Under the pieces are notes generated by a model. That model was not told the origin of the DNA, did no database searches, and was given only the letters and a program-made list of their open reading frames with translations. This document shows positions 53,491 to 64,000 of a DNA stretch of 64,000 nucleotides, piece by piece; within the stretch, counting starts at the first letter, position 1, and the number at the start of each line of letters is the position of its first letter. The DNA is from Bradyrhizobium elkanii WSM2783. Lineage in GTDB: Bacteria; Pseudomonadota; Alphaproteobacteria; Rhizobiales; Xanthobacteraceae. The DNA is taken from NCBI RefSeq assembly GCF_000472865.1, contig NZ_AXAP01000035.1:11365-75364 (forward strand). The letters run 5' to 3'. The translations under genes and the position numbers were made by a program.

Positions 53491-55101
53491 CTAGTGCTCT
53501 ATCGGCGCACAAGGCGTACCCTGATTGGGGTAGCCGCCCACGATCGGCGTCGCGCGACGGGGTTCCGGACTCGGATCACGAGTTGAGCGTCGGGGGCGGG
53601 CTCCTGGGGCGCGCAACCCCGTGCGGCGCCCCTTGGGGGGGACCTGCCGGACGAGCCAAAGGAAGGCCGCCCACCGCGCCGATGCCCCCACCGCAGTGCC
53701 TGCCAACATCGAGTAGGCCGCTCCGACGAGGCCCCACTTCATCATCAGAAACCACACCAGAACGACCGTCACAACTATCGCGATGAGACACGCCCAAAAG
53801 ATGGCATGCGGGCGCTCGATGGCGGCAAGGGCGTTGGCAGCCGGCATGCCGAGCGCGCACGCGAGCATCGTCAGGGCCAGCACTACCAGCGTGTGACCCT
53901 GTCCCTCGTAGTGTGGCCCAAATAGCAAGTGCATCGCCTGCTCGCCGCCAAAGCCGACGAGCAGGCAGAACAAGGCCATCGCGGCGCCGAGCAGCAGCGC
54001 GTCCCGGACGATCTCTCGCTGAAGTCGACTGACACCCCCTGTTGCCAAGGCGAGGGAAGCTTGCGGTAGCAAAATATTGAAGAACCCCTGGATGATTGGA
54101 TTGCAGAACGATACGATGCTTAAGCATGCGGCGTAGGTACCCGTCGCGGCGGTGCCAATGGCCAGGGCCAGCAGCCAGTAGATAACTTGGCCATGCAGCG
54201 ACTCCACAATTCTGGTTGCGCACAGCCATTTGCCTAATTGCCAGCTTCGACGCATCGTCTTGCGCAACTGGCCCCGTTGGATCGCAAAGCTCTCGCGGGA
54301 AAGGTAGAGCCACGTGACACTTGACACGGCGTACGCCACGCCGATCACCGCGCAAGCAGTAAGGGCGGATAACTGTGCGGTCCATCCGAGCCAGGCCAGT
54401 CCACAGAGTTGCAGCGCGCTCGCTGCGAGGTCCAGCGTCAGGCACTGCTGCACGCGCAAGTGAGCGAAAGCAAACCGACGGCCGAATTCCCGCAATGACG
54501 CGAACGGGACCACAGCCGCCAAGACCAAGGTCGCTGCCGCCATACCATGCGGTGCGATTGCAGTCGACAGACCCAGGGCGGCCATCGAAAACGTCGCTAT
54601 GGCGAGTATCGAAAAGAGGCCGCTCAGCGCTAGGTAGCTGCCGGCGTGTTCTGCTGGCGCGGCCTGCGGGCGGTGCCGGTGTATCGTGTAGGGAAGCAAA
54701 ACCATGGATTCCTGCACGGCGACCCAAGACACGAGAAGCGAGATCGCCATCGCGTAAATGCCGAGCTCGTCTAGAAAGGCCCAGCGCGCGATCATAGCGG
54801 TAGTTAGGAAGCTCGTTCCACTGACCACCGCCTGATCGGCAAGCGCCAGAGCGCGCGTGCTCGCAACTGCGAGCCAGCGACGTGACCAAAAGCTGAGCGT
54901 GTGGTCGTCCGACACCGCCATAGGCGTCGGTCTCGCTGGAGTCGGGCCCGCCAAGGGCGAATCGTTTATTGCCAGCGATATGGCGGCGACAGGCGCATCC
55001 CTCGTCAGTTCGTGGAGCGCCGTTGCTCCGTCTGAATCGAGCATCCTCTCCGACCATTCGGGGCCCAGGCCGTCGTGTGAACTGTTCCGCGCAGAAACCA
55101 T
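53491..55101 (-). CDS. Polysaccharide-type flippase (MOP superfamily, Wzx/MATE-like)
   Basis: The protein has about twelve to fourteen hydrophobic segments, beginning near residue 80 (LALADQAVVSGTSFLTTAMI) and including ALGLSTAIAPHGMAAATLVL, VIYWLLALAIGTAATGTYAA and VSFCNPIIQGFFNILLPQAS, as in Polysacc_synt flippases. The first 70 residues are hydrophilic; internal ATGs (for example the M of MAVSDDHTLSFWSRRW) may be the real start. It lies 123 bases upstream of the five-gene sulfolactate operon on the same strand, so it probably moves the product, or the glycan it decorates, across the inner membrane. Confidence 0.85.
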   Translation of the reverse strand: MVSARNSSHDGLGPEWSERMLDSDGATALHELTRDAPVAAISLAINDSPLAGPTPARPTPMAVSDDHTLSFWSRRWLAVASTRALALADQAVVSGTSFLTTAMIARWAFLDELGIYAMAISLLVSWVAVQESMVLLPYTIHRHRPQAAPAEHAGSYLALSGLFSILAIATFSMAALGLSTAIAPHGMAAATLVLAAVVPFASLREFGRRFAFAHLRVQQCLTLDLAASALQLCGLAWLGWTAQLSALTACAVIGVAYAVSSVTWLYLSRESFAIQRGQLRKTMRRSWQLGKWLCATRIVESLHGQVIYWLLALAIGTAATGTYAACLSIVSFCNPIIQGFFNILLPQASLALATGGVSRLQREIVRDALLLGAAMALFCLLVGFGGEQAMHLLFGPHYEGQGHTLVVLALTMLACALGMPAANALAAIERPHAIFWACLIAIVVTVVLVWFLMMKWGLVGAAYSMLAGTAVGASARWAAFLWLVRQVPPKGRRTGLRAPGARPRRSTRDPSPEPRRATPIVGGYPNQGTPCAPIEH

Positions 55102-55634
55102 TGCTGTGCCGGCGTCGATGTTGCTTTCAAAGATTTCTCAGCATTGCTGGGGCGGGCCCTATTTCCGAGATGACGAGCCCCGCCAGCAAATCGGCGGCCG
55201 GCAAGAGCGCTTGGCGCATGAGGTTCCCTGTGGCGCGGATTGCGAAGGCCGGTACAACGTAGGCATAGCGCCATAGCGGGTGGGGTTCCGCGTGCAGGCG
55301 AAGTAGCCATTCAAAACGTCTGACAGAACACGACAGAAGAGTCTCACTGCGAGGACGATATCGCCGGTCTGAGTGTATTTGAATTGTGGCAGGTCAAGTC
55401 GAGAGTGGGAACTGCGCATAAGTGTCAAAGTCATAGATTTGGGGGTAATCCGCCGCATCCCCGTCGCGTGCGTCCGATCTTGGCTGGACAAGCTGTGGTC
55501 AGGCGAGGCAGGCGACCGATGATGACCAGACGAATGCGAGGTGGTTCGCAACCTTCACCCATCTGCGCAGAACATTCTCACATGAACGTCCAGGTCTCGG
55601 GCGGATTGCGCCGCTGATACCTCGCGTTACCTGA
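55102..55634. other. Unassigned 530-bp stretch
   Basis: Several frames of 70-130 codons overlap on both strands but none has a recognisable motif or ribosome site. The last 120 bases before the flippase start probably carry its promoter. Confidence 0.35.
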
Positions 55635-56372
55635 CTAGCTGGTGAGGACCATCAGTGAGGCCCCGCCGAGCAAGCGCACAGACAGGTCCTCTCCGGCAAT
55701 AGTCCGGACAATGCGCCGCCCGGCGTTAGCGAGGATGGATTTCTTGCTTCGCCATTCGGGATGGATATGGAGGAAATCTTCTGTCCTAGTGTACTGCCTG
55801 TCAATGATCTCAAATCCGGTGTCGCGCAGAGTCGCCAGAGCTGTTGCCTGATCAAAGTAATGCAGGTGACCAACCTCCTTGCGTTTCTGAAGAGGCTGAC
55901 AGCGCAGGAGGCTGAGGATATTAAGGTCGAGAGGAATGTGAAACACATAGTATTTCGAACGTCCTCTGAGCTTTCGCAGAAAGCCGATATAGTCATCGAT
56001 GTGCTCGAAGACATCGATGCACAAGAGACAATCGTAGCTCTCGTTGGTTTGCAAGAAGTCACCGCAGTGGAAGCTTAGGTTGTCTCTTTCTCGCTGTTTG
56101 GCGACGTTTATGGCATAAGGAGCGATATCGTAGCCAACGGCGCTTGAGTTACAGAAGATATCGTGCTGAAGAAGCGCATTCAGAACGCCTCCCGCCCCGC
56201 AGCCTACGTCGACGATTTTCTGGCAAGTGATGTTGTTGGCGCGCACGATCTTGGCGATCTTCGCGGCCTTGGTACCAGCATCTTCGTCATGCCAACCCGG
56301 ATGGGCCTCGGCATAATTTCGTCCAGTATAGAGATCGCTTGACATAAGCTCTGCCCCTCTGACATTCGCCAT
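55635..56372 (-). CDS. Class I SAM-dependent methyltransferase (UbiG-like)
   Basis: The 245-residue product opens with MSSDLYTGRNYAEAHPGWHD (from an internal ATG at 56345 behind GAGGGGC) or nine codons earlier (behind GGGGGAG). Motif I is KIVDVGCGAGGVLNALLQHD, followed by SAVGYDIAPYAINVAKQRER, SYDCLLCIDVFEHIDDYIGF and HYFDQATALATLRDTGFEII. It resembles the methyltransferases of glycan and lipid-linked clusters. Base composition is more AT-rich than the neighbours, which suggests a separate origin. It stands alone between two gaps, and the substrate is unknown. Confidence 0.88.
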   Translation of the reverse strand: MANVRGAELMSSDLYTGRNYAEAHPGWHDEDAGTKAAKIAKIVRANNITCQKIVDVGCGAGGVLNALLQHDIFCNSSAVGYDIAPYAINVAKQRERDNLSFHCGDFLQTNESYDCLLCIDVFEHIDDYIGFLRKLRGRSKYYVFHIPLDLNILSLLRCQPLQKRKEVGHLHYFDQATALATLRDTGFEIIDRQYTRTEDFLHIHPEWRSKKSILANAGRRIVRTIAGEDLSVRLLGGASLMVLTS

Positions 56373-57468
56373 TGCTCCCCCCCTTTGATTGAACTGCGAC
56401 TTGGACGAGAGATTGAGGATCCAAAGTTCAACTAGCTTTTGCGAGCTAAGCCGTCATCGCTAATTCTGACAGCAATCAACGCCGCGTCCAGACGCTTGCG
56501 ATCAGCGTAATTGCGCCCCGTAATCGTCGCGGCGGGTCGTCCGCAGCCGATCGGCGAGCCTGCGTTCGAGTTCGTAGTGCGCAATCAGTCGCTCAAGCGA
56601 CCGCGTGTCCCTGCCGGTGCCGCTGGATCGCCACATGGTCAGGCTTCAGGTTCGTCAACACACGCGTCCCCATTCGATGTGGCTGTTCCTTTTGCCTAGT
56701 CTGCGACCGTGGCGATCAGCTTGCGCGAACCCTCCGCTGGTCGGGGGCGGGACCGGAGAGGCCGAGCTGTTCACTCCGCCTGTTCACTCAGCCGGCTTTC
56801 GCCACGACATCTGCGCCAGCAGCCATGACATCTGCCAGCAATTGTGTCCCGGATCATAAGGTTATCGCAATAACCCTTACGGGGTACCTTGGATCAGGAG
56901 GCCTTGGTCGACCCCGAAATTGGCTTCGCTATCCGGCTCAGGTCGGCCTAAAACACCACTCGATCTCGGTGCCCGAGGGCGCGACGAGAACACGAGCAAG
57001 AACCCGCGCTTGGAGTAATCGAGACCGGACGATTGAATTCATCGAACTGTCTCTGCCTGGTGCTCGCAATAAACCTGCCATCTGCACAAGCACGGCAGGG
57101 TGGAGGACATGCTTAACTTTTCCTGCGCGGACACGACATTTCTCGAAAGGGATGAGGTGGTTTGGCGACTGGTCGCGCTTCAAATTTTTGACGATCCCTA
57201 ACCTGAGCGTGAAGCACCCTCGCATCACGCGTTAAAATAGATCGGCCCTGGCGTGCGTTCGTCTCGGCTGGCTCCGTCGCTTTCGATCTCCCACAACGCT
57301 GACGACGAAGCAATCTGATGGAAATCGATCGCGTGGCTTGAACCCGATATGGACACGTATCGGGCATGCATACCTAGGTATAAATCATACTTTGAAAGTT
57401 TTTTCGCCATCTTTGCTTATTAACCAACCGACCACAGCAGTCGGGGGGCCAGCCTCCAAAATCCCACT

Positions 57469-57537
57469 GCATTGAAAATCTGCTCGCGGTCCGAGGCTGC
57501 GATGCATTGAAATCTGTTCGCGGTGCGATGCTGCGAG
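57469..57537 (+). repeat. Imperfect 35-bp tandem repeat upstream of the type I substrate gene
   Basis: Two adjacent copies start GCATTGAAAATCTGCTCGCG (57469) and GCATTGAAATCTGTTCGCGG (57504) and both end in GCTGCGA. They differ by a one-base indel and a few substitutions. They sit about 80-145 bases before the GTG start, in the promoter or leader. Confidence 0.75.
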
Positions 57538-57601
57538 CAGGCGGTATGTCGCGCGCCCCGCTGTGCGCGGCAGTGGAATTCCTCGTCTTCAACCTTCCTG
57601 C

Positions 57602-57608
57602 AAAGGAG
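57602..57608 (+). promoter_or_regulatory. Strong Shine-Dalgarno sequence deciding the start of the secreted protein
   Basis: AAAGGAG lies seven bases before GTG 57616. The frame is open 31 codons further upstream, but that part is Cys/Arg-rich, overlaps the tandem repeat and lacks a ribosome site, so GTG 57616 is the start. Confidence 0.85.
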
Positions 57609-57615
57609 ATTCAGA

Positions 57616-59565
57616 GTGACTGCGTTGACCGATACCATCTATCAAAATACGCCAGGCAATAGTGAAGGATACCCACTAGGCGTCCCCACAAGCTATTCTT
57701 GGTATGGCGGTAGCACGGGTCATACAGGGAGCACTCCCCCTTCCAATTTCTCGGCTGTCACGGGATGGGGGCAAGTTTATCCCCAGGCCGGGGCGCCGGC
57801 CGATTCCACCCCAGCTAATGTTCAGATCGCGAACTTCCAGACGTGGGTGCACCTCAAAGGTGGTGGCTGGGTCCTGACGCAAGATCAGGCGACGGACCCC
57901 ATCAGCGGGGCCCAGTTTCTCGCTGATTTTTCCGGAAACACAAACACTGCATGGCAAGTGACAAGATCATCGGACGGCAGCGCAAGCGGAGCTGCGCCGC
58001 TAAATGGATACAACGACCATTTTTGGCCGGACGCACGCGGAACGTACGCGCCAGGAGCGGTCGACGGTGTTTATGTTCAAGCGAGCATGAAGACCAATGA
58101 TCCGAACGAGCATCTCGTGGCCAATCTGGGTGCTGATTGGTGGCTAAACTCCACAGCTCCATACGTCGACGGGTTTTCCAACAATCCCGGAGCCGGGATG
58201 AGCGATTGGGTCGCACTAACAACTGACTATAAGACTCTTTACTTCACTTCGTTCAGTGCGGCGCAGTTGCAGGCTGATCTACCGCCCCCGCTGAGGACCA
58301 CCTCTGCGCCAACCACGCCTACGACCCCACCCACGCCTACGTCGCCAACTACCCCGCCAAATCTCGCGCCGGCAGTGACGCAGGCCTCCGCTTCACCGGG
58401 AACGGGAGTCGAGCATAGCGGCGATACCATCACATTGACACTCGGCTTCAGCGAGGCCGTGACCGTCACCGGCACGCCAACGCTGTCGCTCAACGATGGC
58501 GGAAAGGCCACCTATGTCGGGGGCTCGGGCACGAGCTCACTCACCTTCAAAACCACCGTCGCGTCGACTGACAAAGACACCTCGGCGCTAGCCATCACTG
58601 GGGTCAATCTTCCGACGGGGGCTAGCATCAAGGATGGGTCCGGTCTTGCGGCGGACCTCTCGGGTGCGGTGAAGACGTTCACCGGTCTCCAGATCGATGC
58701 GACGCCATCGTCTTCTCCGCCTACACCGACCTCGCCGACCTCACCGTCTTCGCCGTCAACCGTGACCAAGCCGGCCCTCTCTATCGCGGATCGTACGCTC
58801 TCGGTGACCGGCGGCGGCACGGTCGACCTGGGAGTGAAAGTGACAACGACCGACCCCAACGACGTCGTGACTGTGAAAATCTCGGGACTGCCGGGATACG
58901 AAACGATCACCGATAAGCTGGACGGTCACACCTTCAAGGGAAAGAACATCACCTTGACGGCCGCGCAGGTCGACAGCGGATTGACGCTGCAATCGAACTA
59001 CAAGGGATCGGCTGATCCGGTCTCAACACTCACGCTCACCGCAAGCGCGAAGGACCCGGTCACCGGCACCGTTGCAACGTCTGCGCCGCAGACGATCACC
59101 GTGAAGGATCCTCGACCTGCGAGTGCCACGACGACAACTGCGTCGCAGCCGACCACTGCGACGGATCCTATAGCTGCGACCGGTACGACCACGTCCCAGC
59201 GCGCAGATTCGGTCGGCACGGTGGCGACCTCTGAGCCGCAGCCGATCACCGGGACGGATCACCCGGCTGCGACCGTCACGACCCCGGCGTCTGCGGCAAG
59301 TCACGGCTCTGCCCTGTTCAGCCACATCAGGGACCTGGTCGCTGGCGGGCTTGCGAACTCAGCGCCGCAGGCGATCAACGCGACGGATCATGATCCGTCT
59401 GCGACCGGCAAGAGCACGGCGTCCCTGGCAAGCCAGAGTTTCGCGCTGCTGAACCAGTATCTGGCCGGCAACACCGGCCGGGTCGACTCGGGGCAGATCG
59501 TGGCGGCGCTCTCGAATGGAGCCGTCGGGGGTCAGGATTCCTTCCTGACCAGACCTCAACACTGA
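57616..59565 (+). CDS. Large secreted protein, probable type I secretion substrate
   Basis: The 649-residue product has no N-terminal signal, which fits C-terminal-signal export by the ABC/HlyD pair encoded next. Residues about 1-225 form the domain shared with the protein at 46501-47421 (VPTSYSWYGGSTGHTGS, VTGWGQVYPQAGAP, WVHLKGGGWVLTQDQATDPI, NLGADWWLNSTAPYVDG, FSNNPGAGMSDWVALTTDYK, PPPLR). A Thr/Pro linker, an Ig-like module (SGDTITLTLGFSEAVTVTG-like, SLNDGGKATYVGGSGTSSLT), another Pro/Ser linker, a second beta module (SIADRTLSVTGGGTVDLGVK, GLPGYETITDKLDG) and a Thr/Ala-rich region follow. The C-terminus is FALLNQYLAGNTGRVDSGQI, VAALSNGAVGGQDSFLTRPQ. No GGxGxDxxx repeats occur. It could be an adhesin or a glycan-binding protein. 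Confidence 0.88.
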   Translation: MTALTDTIYQNTPGNSEGYPLGVPTSYSWYGGSTGHTGSTPPSNFSAVTGWGQVYPQAGAPADSTPANVQIANFQTWVHLKGGGWVLTQDQATDPISGAQFLADFSGNTNTAWQVTRSSDGSASGAAPLNGYNDHFWPDARGTYAPGAVDGVYVQASMKTNDPNEHLVANLGADWWLNSTAPYVDGFSNNPGAGMSDWVALTTDYKTLYFTSFSAAQLQADLPPPLRTTSAPTTPTTPPTPTSPTTPPNLAPAVTQASASPGTGVEHSGDTITLTLGFSEAVTVTGTPTLSLNDGGKATYVGGSGTSSLTFKTTVASTDKDTSALAITGVNLPTGASIKDGSGLAADLSGAVKTFTGLQIDATPSSSPPTPTSPTSPSSPSTVTKPALSIADRTLSVTGGGTVDLGVKVTTTDPNDVVTVKISGLPGYETITDKLDGHTFKGKNITLTAAQVDSGLTLQSNYKGSADPVSTLTLTASAKDPVTGTVATSAPQTITVKDPRPASATTTTASQPTTATDPIAATGTTTSQRADSVGTVATSEPQPITGTDHPAATVTTPASAASHGSALFSHIRDLVAGGLANSAPQAINATDHDPSATGKSTASLASQSFALLNQYLAGNTGRVDSGQIVAALSNGAVGGQDSFLTRPQH

Positions 59566-59572
59566 TCCGCTT

Positions 59573-59603
59573 CCGCACCCGGGCGCTCGGCGCCTGGGTG
59601 CGG
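59573..59603 (+). terminator. Strong hairpin without U-tract between substrate and transporter genes
   Basis: Eight bases after the stop, CCGCACCCGGGCGC-TCG-GCGCCTGGGTGCGG forms a 14-bp stem (one G-T wobble) with a three-base loop. No run of T follows, so it is probably a partial terminator or mRNA 3' stabiliser. It would favour substrate mRNA over transporter mRNA. Confidence 0.8.
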
Positions 59604-59675
59604 CACATCGGTCTTTGGAATGCATGAGAAGGAACATCAAGCGCGGCCGGGTAGCCGCGACGAGTTGAGCAAAAA

Positions 59676-62394
<2,719 letters not shown>

Positions 62395-62408
<14 letters not shown>

Positions 62409-63822
62409 CCGAAACATCATCGTATTTCCGCGAACCGAGGTTCGCCGTCGCGAGCAGGAAATTGCGTTTCTGCCGGCGGCGCTCGAAATTACCGAGTCGC
62501 CACCGTCGCCGATCGGGCGGGCGATGGGAGCGAGTATCATCGCGCTCCTTTGCATCGCGCTTCTGTGGGCGTCATTCGGCAGCGTGGATATCGTCGCAAC
62601 CGCGACGGGCAAGATCGTGCCGGGTGGACGCACCAAGTTGATCCAGCCACTCGAAACGGGCGTCGTCCGCGCCATCCACGTACGCGACGGCCAGAGCGTC
62701 AAGGCCGGCGACGTTCTGATCGAGCTGGACCCGACAATGACCGAAGCCGACCAGGAGCGGCAGAGGAGCGACCTCGTCGCGGCCGAACTCGACGTTGCGC
62801 GGCTGCACGCGGCACTTGCGGAGGATCCGCTTGCTGCCTTCCGACCACCGCAGAGTGCGAGCACCGCGGAGATCGAGATGCATCGTCAGTTCCTGATCAG
62901 CCAGCGCGCCGAACAGAGCGCCAAGCTCTCGGAGATCGAGCGCCAGCAAGCTCAGAAGGAAGCGGAACGGGCGACCACGTCGGCGAGCGCCGCGAAGCTG
63001 CAGGCGACAATACCGGTGCTGCAGGAGCGCGTCGACATTCGCAAGACACTCGTCGACAAGGCACTGGCTTCGAAGGTCGTCTATCTCTCCGAGTATCAGG
63101 ACCTGGTCGGCCTTCAGCAGGATCTCCTCCTGCAACAGAGCCGGCTGCGCGAAGCGGATGCGGCCATCGCCTTGCTGAAGGAAACGAGGGACAAGACCGT
63201 CGCGGAGTATCGTCGCGCGACGTATGACGCACTCGCGAAAGCCGAGCAGAAGGCTGCTAGTGCTCAGCAGGAGGTGATCAAGGCAGAGCGGCGCACGAAG
63301 CTGCAGCATTTGACGGCGCCGGTCGATGGCGTCGTGCAGCAACTCGCCGTTCATACGGTGGGAGGCGTGGTGACGCCTGCTCAGGCGCTGGCCGTGGTGG
63401 TTCCGAGCGAGAGCCAGCTCGAGATCGACGCGATGCTCTCCAACCGCGACATCGGATTCGTCCATCCGGGACAAAAGGCGGAGATCAAGGTCGACACCTT
63501 CAACTTCACGCGCTACGGACTCCTTCATGGCGACGTGATCAGTGTTTCGTCGGACGCCATCACACGTGACAGGCAACAGGCCACATCGAATGACCGAGCG
63601 GCGGGCTCGGCGCAGAGCACCAGTGAACCGAAAGGTCAGGAGCTGGAGTATGCAGCGCGCATTTCACTCGACCGGTCGTACATGCAGGTGGAGGACAAGC
63701 TCGTCAAGCTCGGTCCCGGCATGGCGGTGACGGTCGAGATCAGGACCGGCTCGCGCAGGATCATCAGCTACCTGCTCTCGCCGCTCGCGAAATACAAGCA
63801 GGAAGCGCTGCGGGAGCGGTAG
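62395..63822 (+). CDS. HlyD-family periplasmic adaptor of the type I secretion system
   Basis: The 475-residue membrane-fusion protein has a cytoplasmic N-terminus of about 40 residues, one membrane helix (about 43-62, GASIIALLCIALLWASFGSV), a barrel-sandwich (GKIVPGGRTKLIQPLETGVV, RAIHVRDGQSVKAGDVLIEL), a long coiled coil (about 115-300), and the return strand QHLTAPVDGVVQQLAVHTVG with VVPSESQLEIDAMLSNRDIG and FVHPGQKAEIKVDTFNFTRY. It links the ABC transporter to a TolC-type outer-membrane channel, which is not encoded in this window. ATG 62395 lies within the end of the ABC gene. The remaining 178 bases to the window end show nothing. Confidence 0.93.
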
Positions 63823-64000
63823 ACGACGCGGAGCACTATCGATGAGCATTGCGGGCAACTGGAGGCAAGCCATGGCGAGTGAGCTGGTGCACGCGGCATT
63901 TGATAATCCACCACGGCCGTGTCAGATACTACCGTAGCGGACCTGCGATCGGCCGCGCCTGGCAAACTGGCCACTCGTCGCATCCCCAACGTCAAAGACA

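Larger units (their letters stand above)
56373..57615. other. Long gap with a methyltransferase scrap and the type I substrate leader
   Basis: Near 56510-56610 on the minus strand a 30-codon piece reads RSLERLIAHYELERRLADRL then RTTRRDDY, like a motif at the N-terminus of some SAM-dependent methyltransferases (H-Y-E-x-E-R-x-L-A-D-R-L). The rest of that gene is gone. The section 57370-57435 is AT-rich and could hold the promoter of the secreted-protein gene. A tandem repeat lies at 57469-57537. Nothing else is supported. Confidence 0.35.

Noticed and set aside
53576..55057. Second long minus-strand frame (493 codons) inside the flippase gene
   Set aside because: It is the out-of-phase reading of the flippase, lacks hydrophobic segments and has no ribosome site; the membrane-protein frame is convincing.
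57616..59565. RTX toxin assignment for the type I substrate
   Set aside because: There are no GGxGxDxxx nonapeptide repeats; only the C-terminal sequence and linkage to the transporter suggest type I export.

Overview
The window looks like an accessory, heavily rearranged chromosomal region of a high-GC alphaproteobacterium, most likely Bradyrhizobium or a close relative. This is inferred from protein resemblance (small secreted families, an HvrA-type H-NS protein, multiple hsp20 genes, an ExoF-type exporter, an HlyB/HlyD-type secretion system) and from GC-rich codon use. No RNA gene was found. The left quarter (about 1-14 kb) is a graveyard of decaying genes: groEL, marC, an MFS exporter, an animal-type haem peroxidase and a DUF4239 protein are all broken. 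Intact small genes lie among them: a Tat-exported PLP-dependent enzyme, two hsp20 genes behind a CIRCE-like operator, and several small secreted or metal-binding proteins.

From 14.8 to 23.1 kb lies a compact biosynthetic island: aspartate 1-decarboxylase (panD), a C-PCP-TE nonribosomal peptide synthetase without an adenylation domain, a Wzm/Wzt-type ABC exporter, and a convergent C-A-PCP synthetase. The binding-pocket residues of that A domain read V-D-W-V-S-S-L-A-D-K, nearly the beta-alanine code as I remember it. PanD makes beta-alanine, so precursor supply, activation, release and export appear to be encoded together. The thioesterase has a Cys nucleophile (G-x-C-x-G).

From 23.7 to 26.6 kb are a TAXI-type solute-binding protein, a secreted protein with an internal duplication, and an H-NS-like regulator, followed by an IS21 istB relic. 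From 27 to 47.4 kb is a Wzx/Wzy-type exopolysaccharide locus: galE, a coiled-coil/Sel1 protein, an ExoF-like export protein, a polyprenyl-phosphate sugar-1-phosphate transferase, a chain-length protein, a flippase with one frameshift, an FkbM methyltransferase, a polysaccharide deacetylase, two GT4 glycosyltransferases, a radical SAM protein and an O-antigen-ligase/Wzy-like protein. It ends with a secreted protein whose domain recurs at 57.6 kb. IS66 relics lie inside the locus and at its right edge.

From 48.5 to 53.4 kb on the minus strand is a five-gene operon with every junction overlapping: methyltransferase, phosphosulfolactate synthase (ComA), phosphosulfolactate phosphatase (ComB), ATP-grasp ligase and an enolase-superfamily enzyme, with a polysaccharide-type flippase just upstream. 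This predicts 3-sulfolactate made from phosphoenolpyruvate and sulfite and then ligated, methylated or exported, a combination I do not recognise as described. From 57.6 kb to the right edge is a type I secretion system: a large substrate without signal peptide, a readthrough hairpin, an ABC transporter with two tandem C39-like domains, and an HlyD-type adaptor; no TolC partner is in the window.
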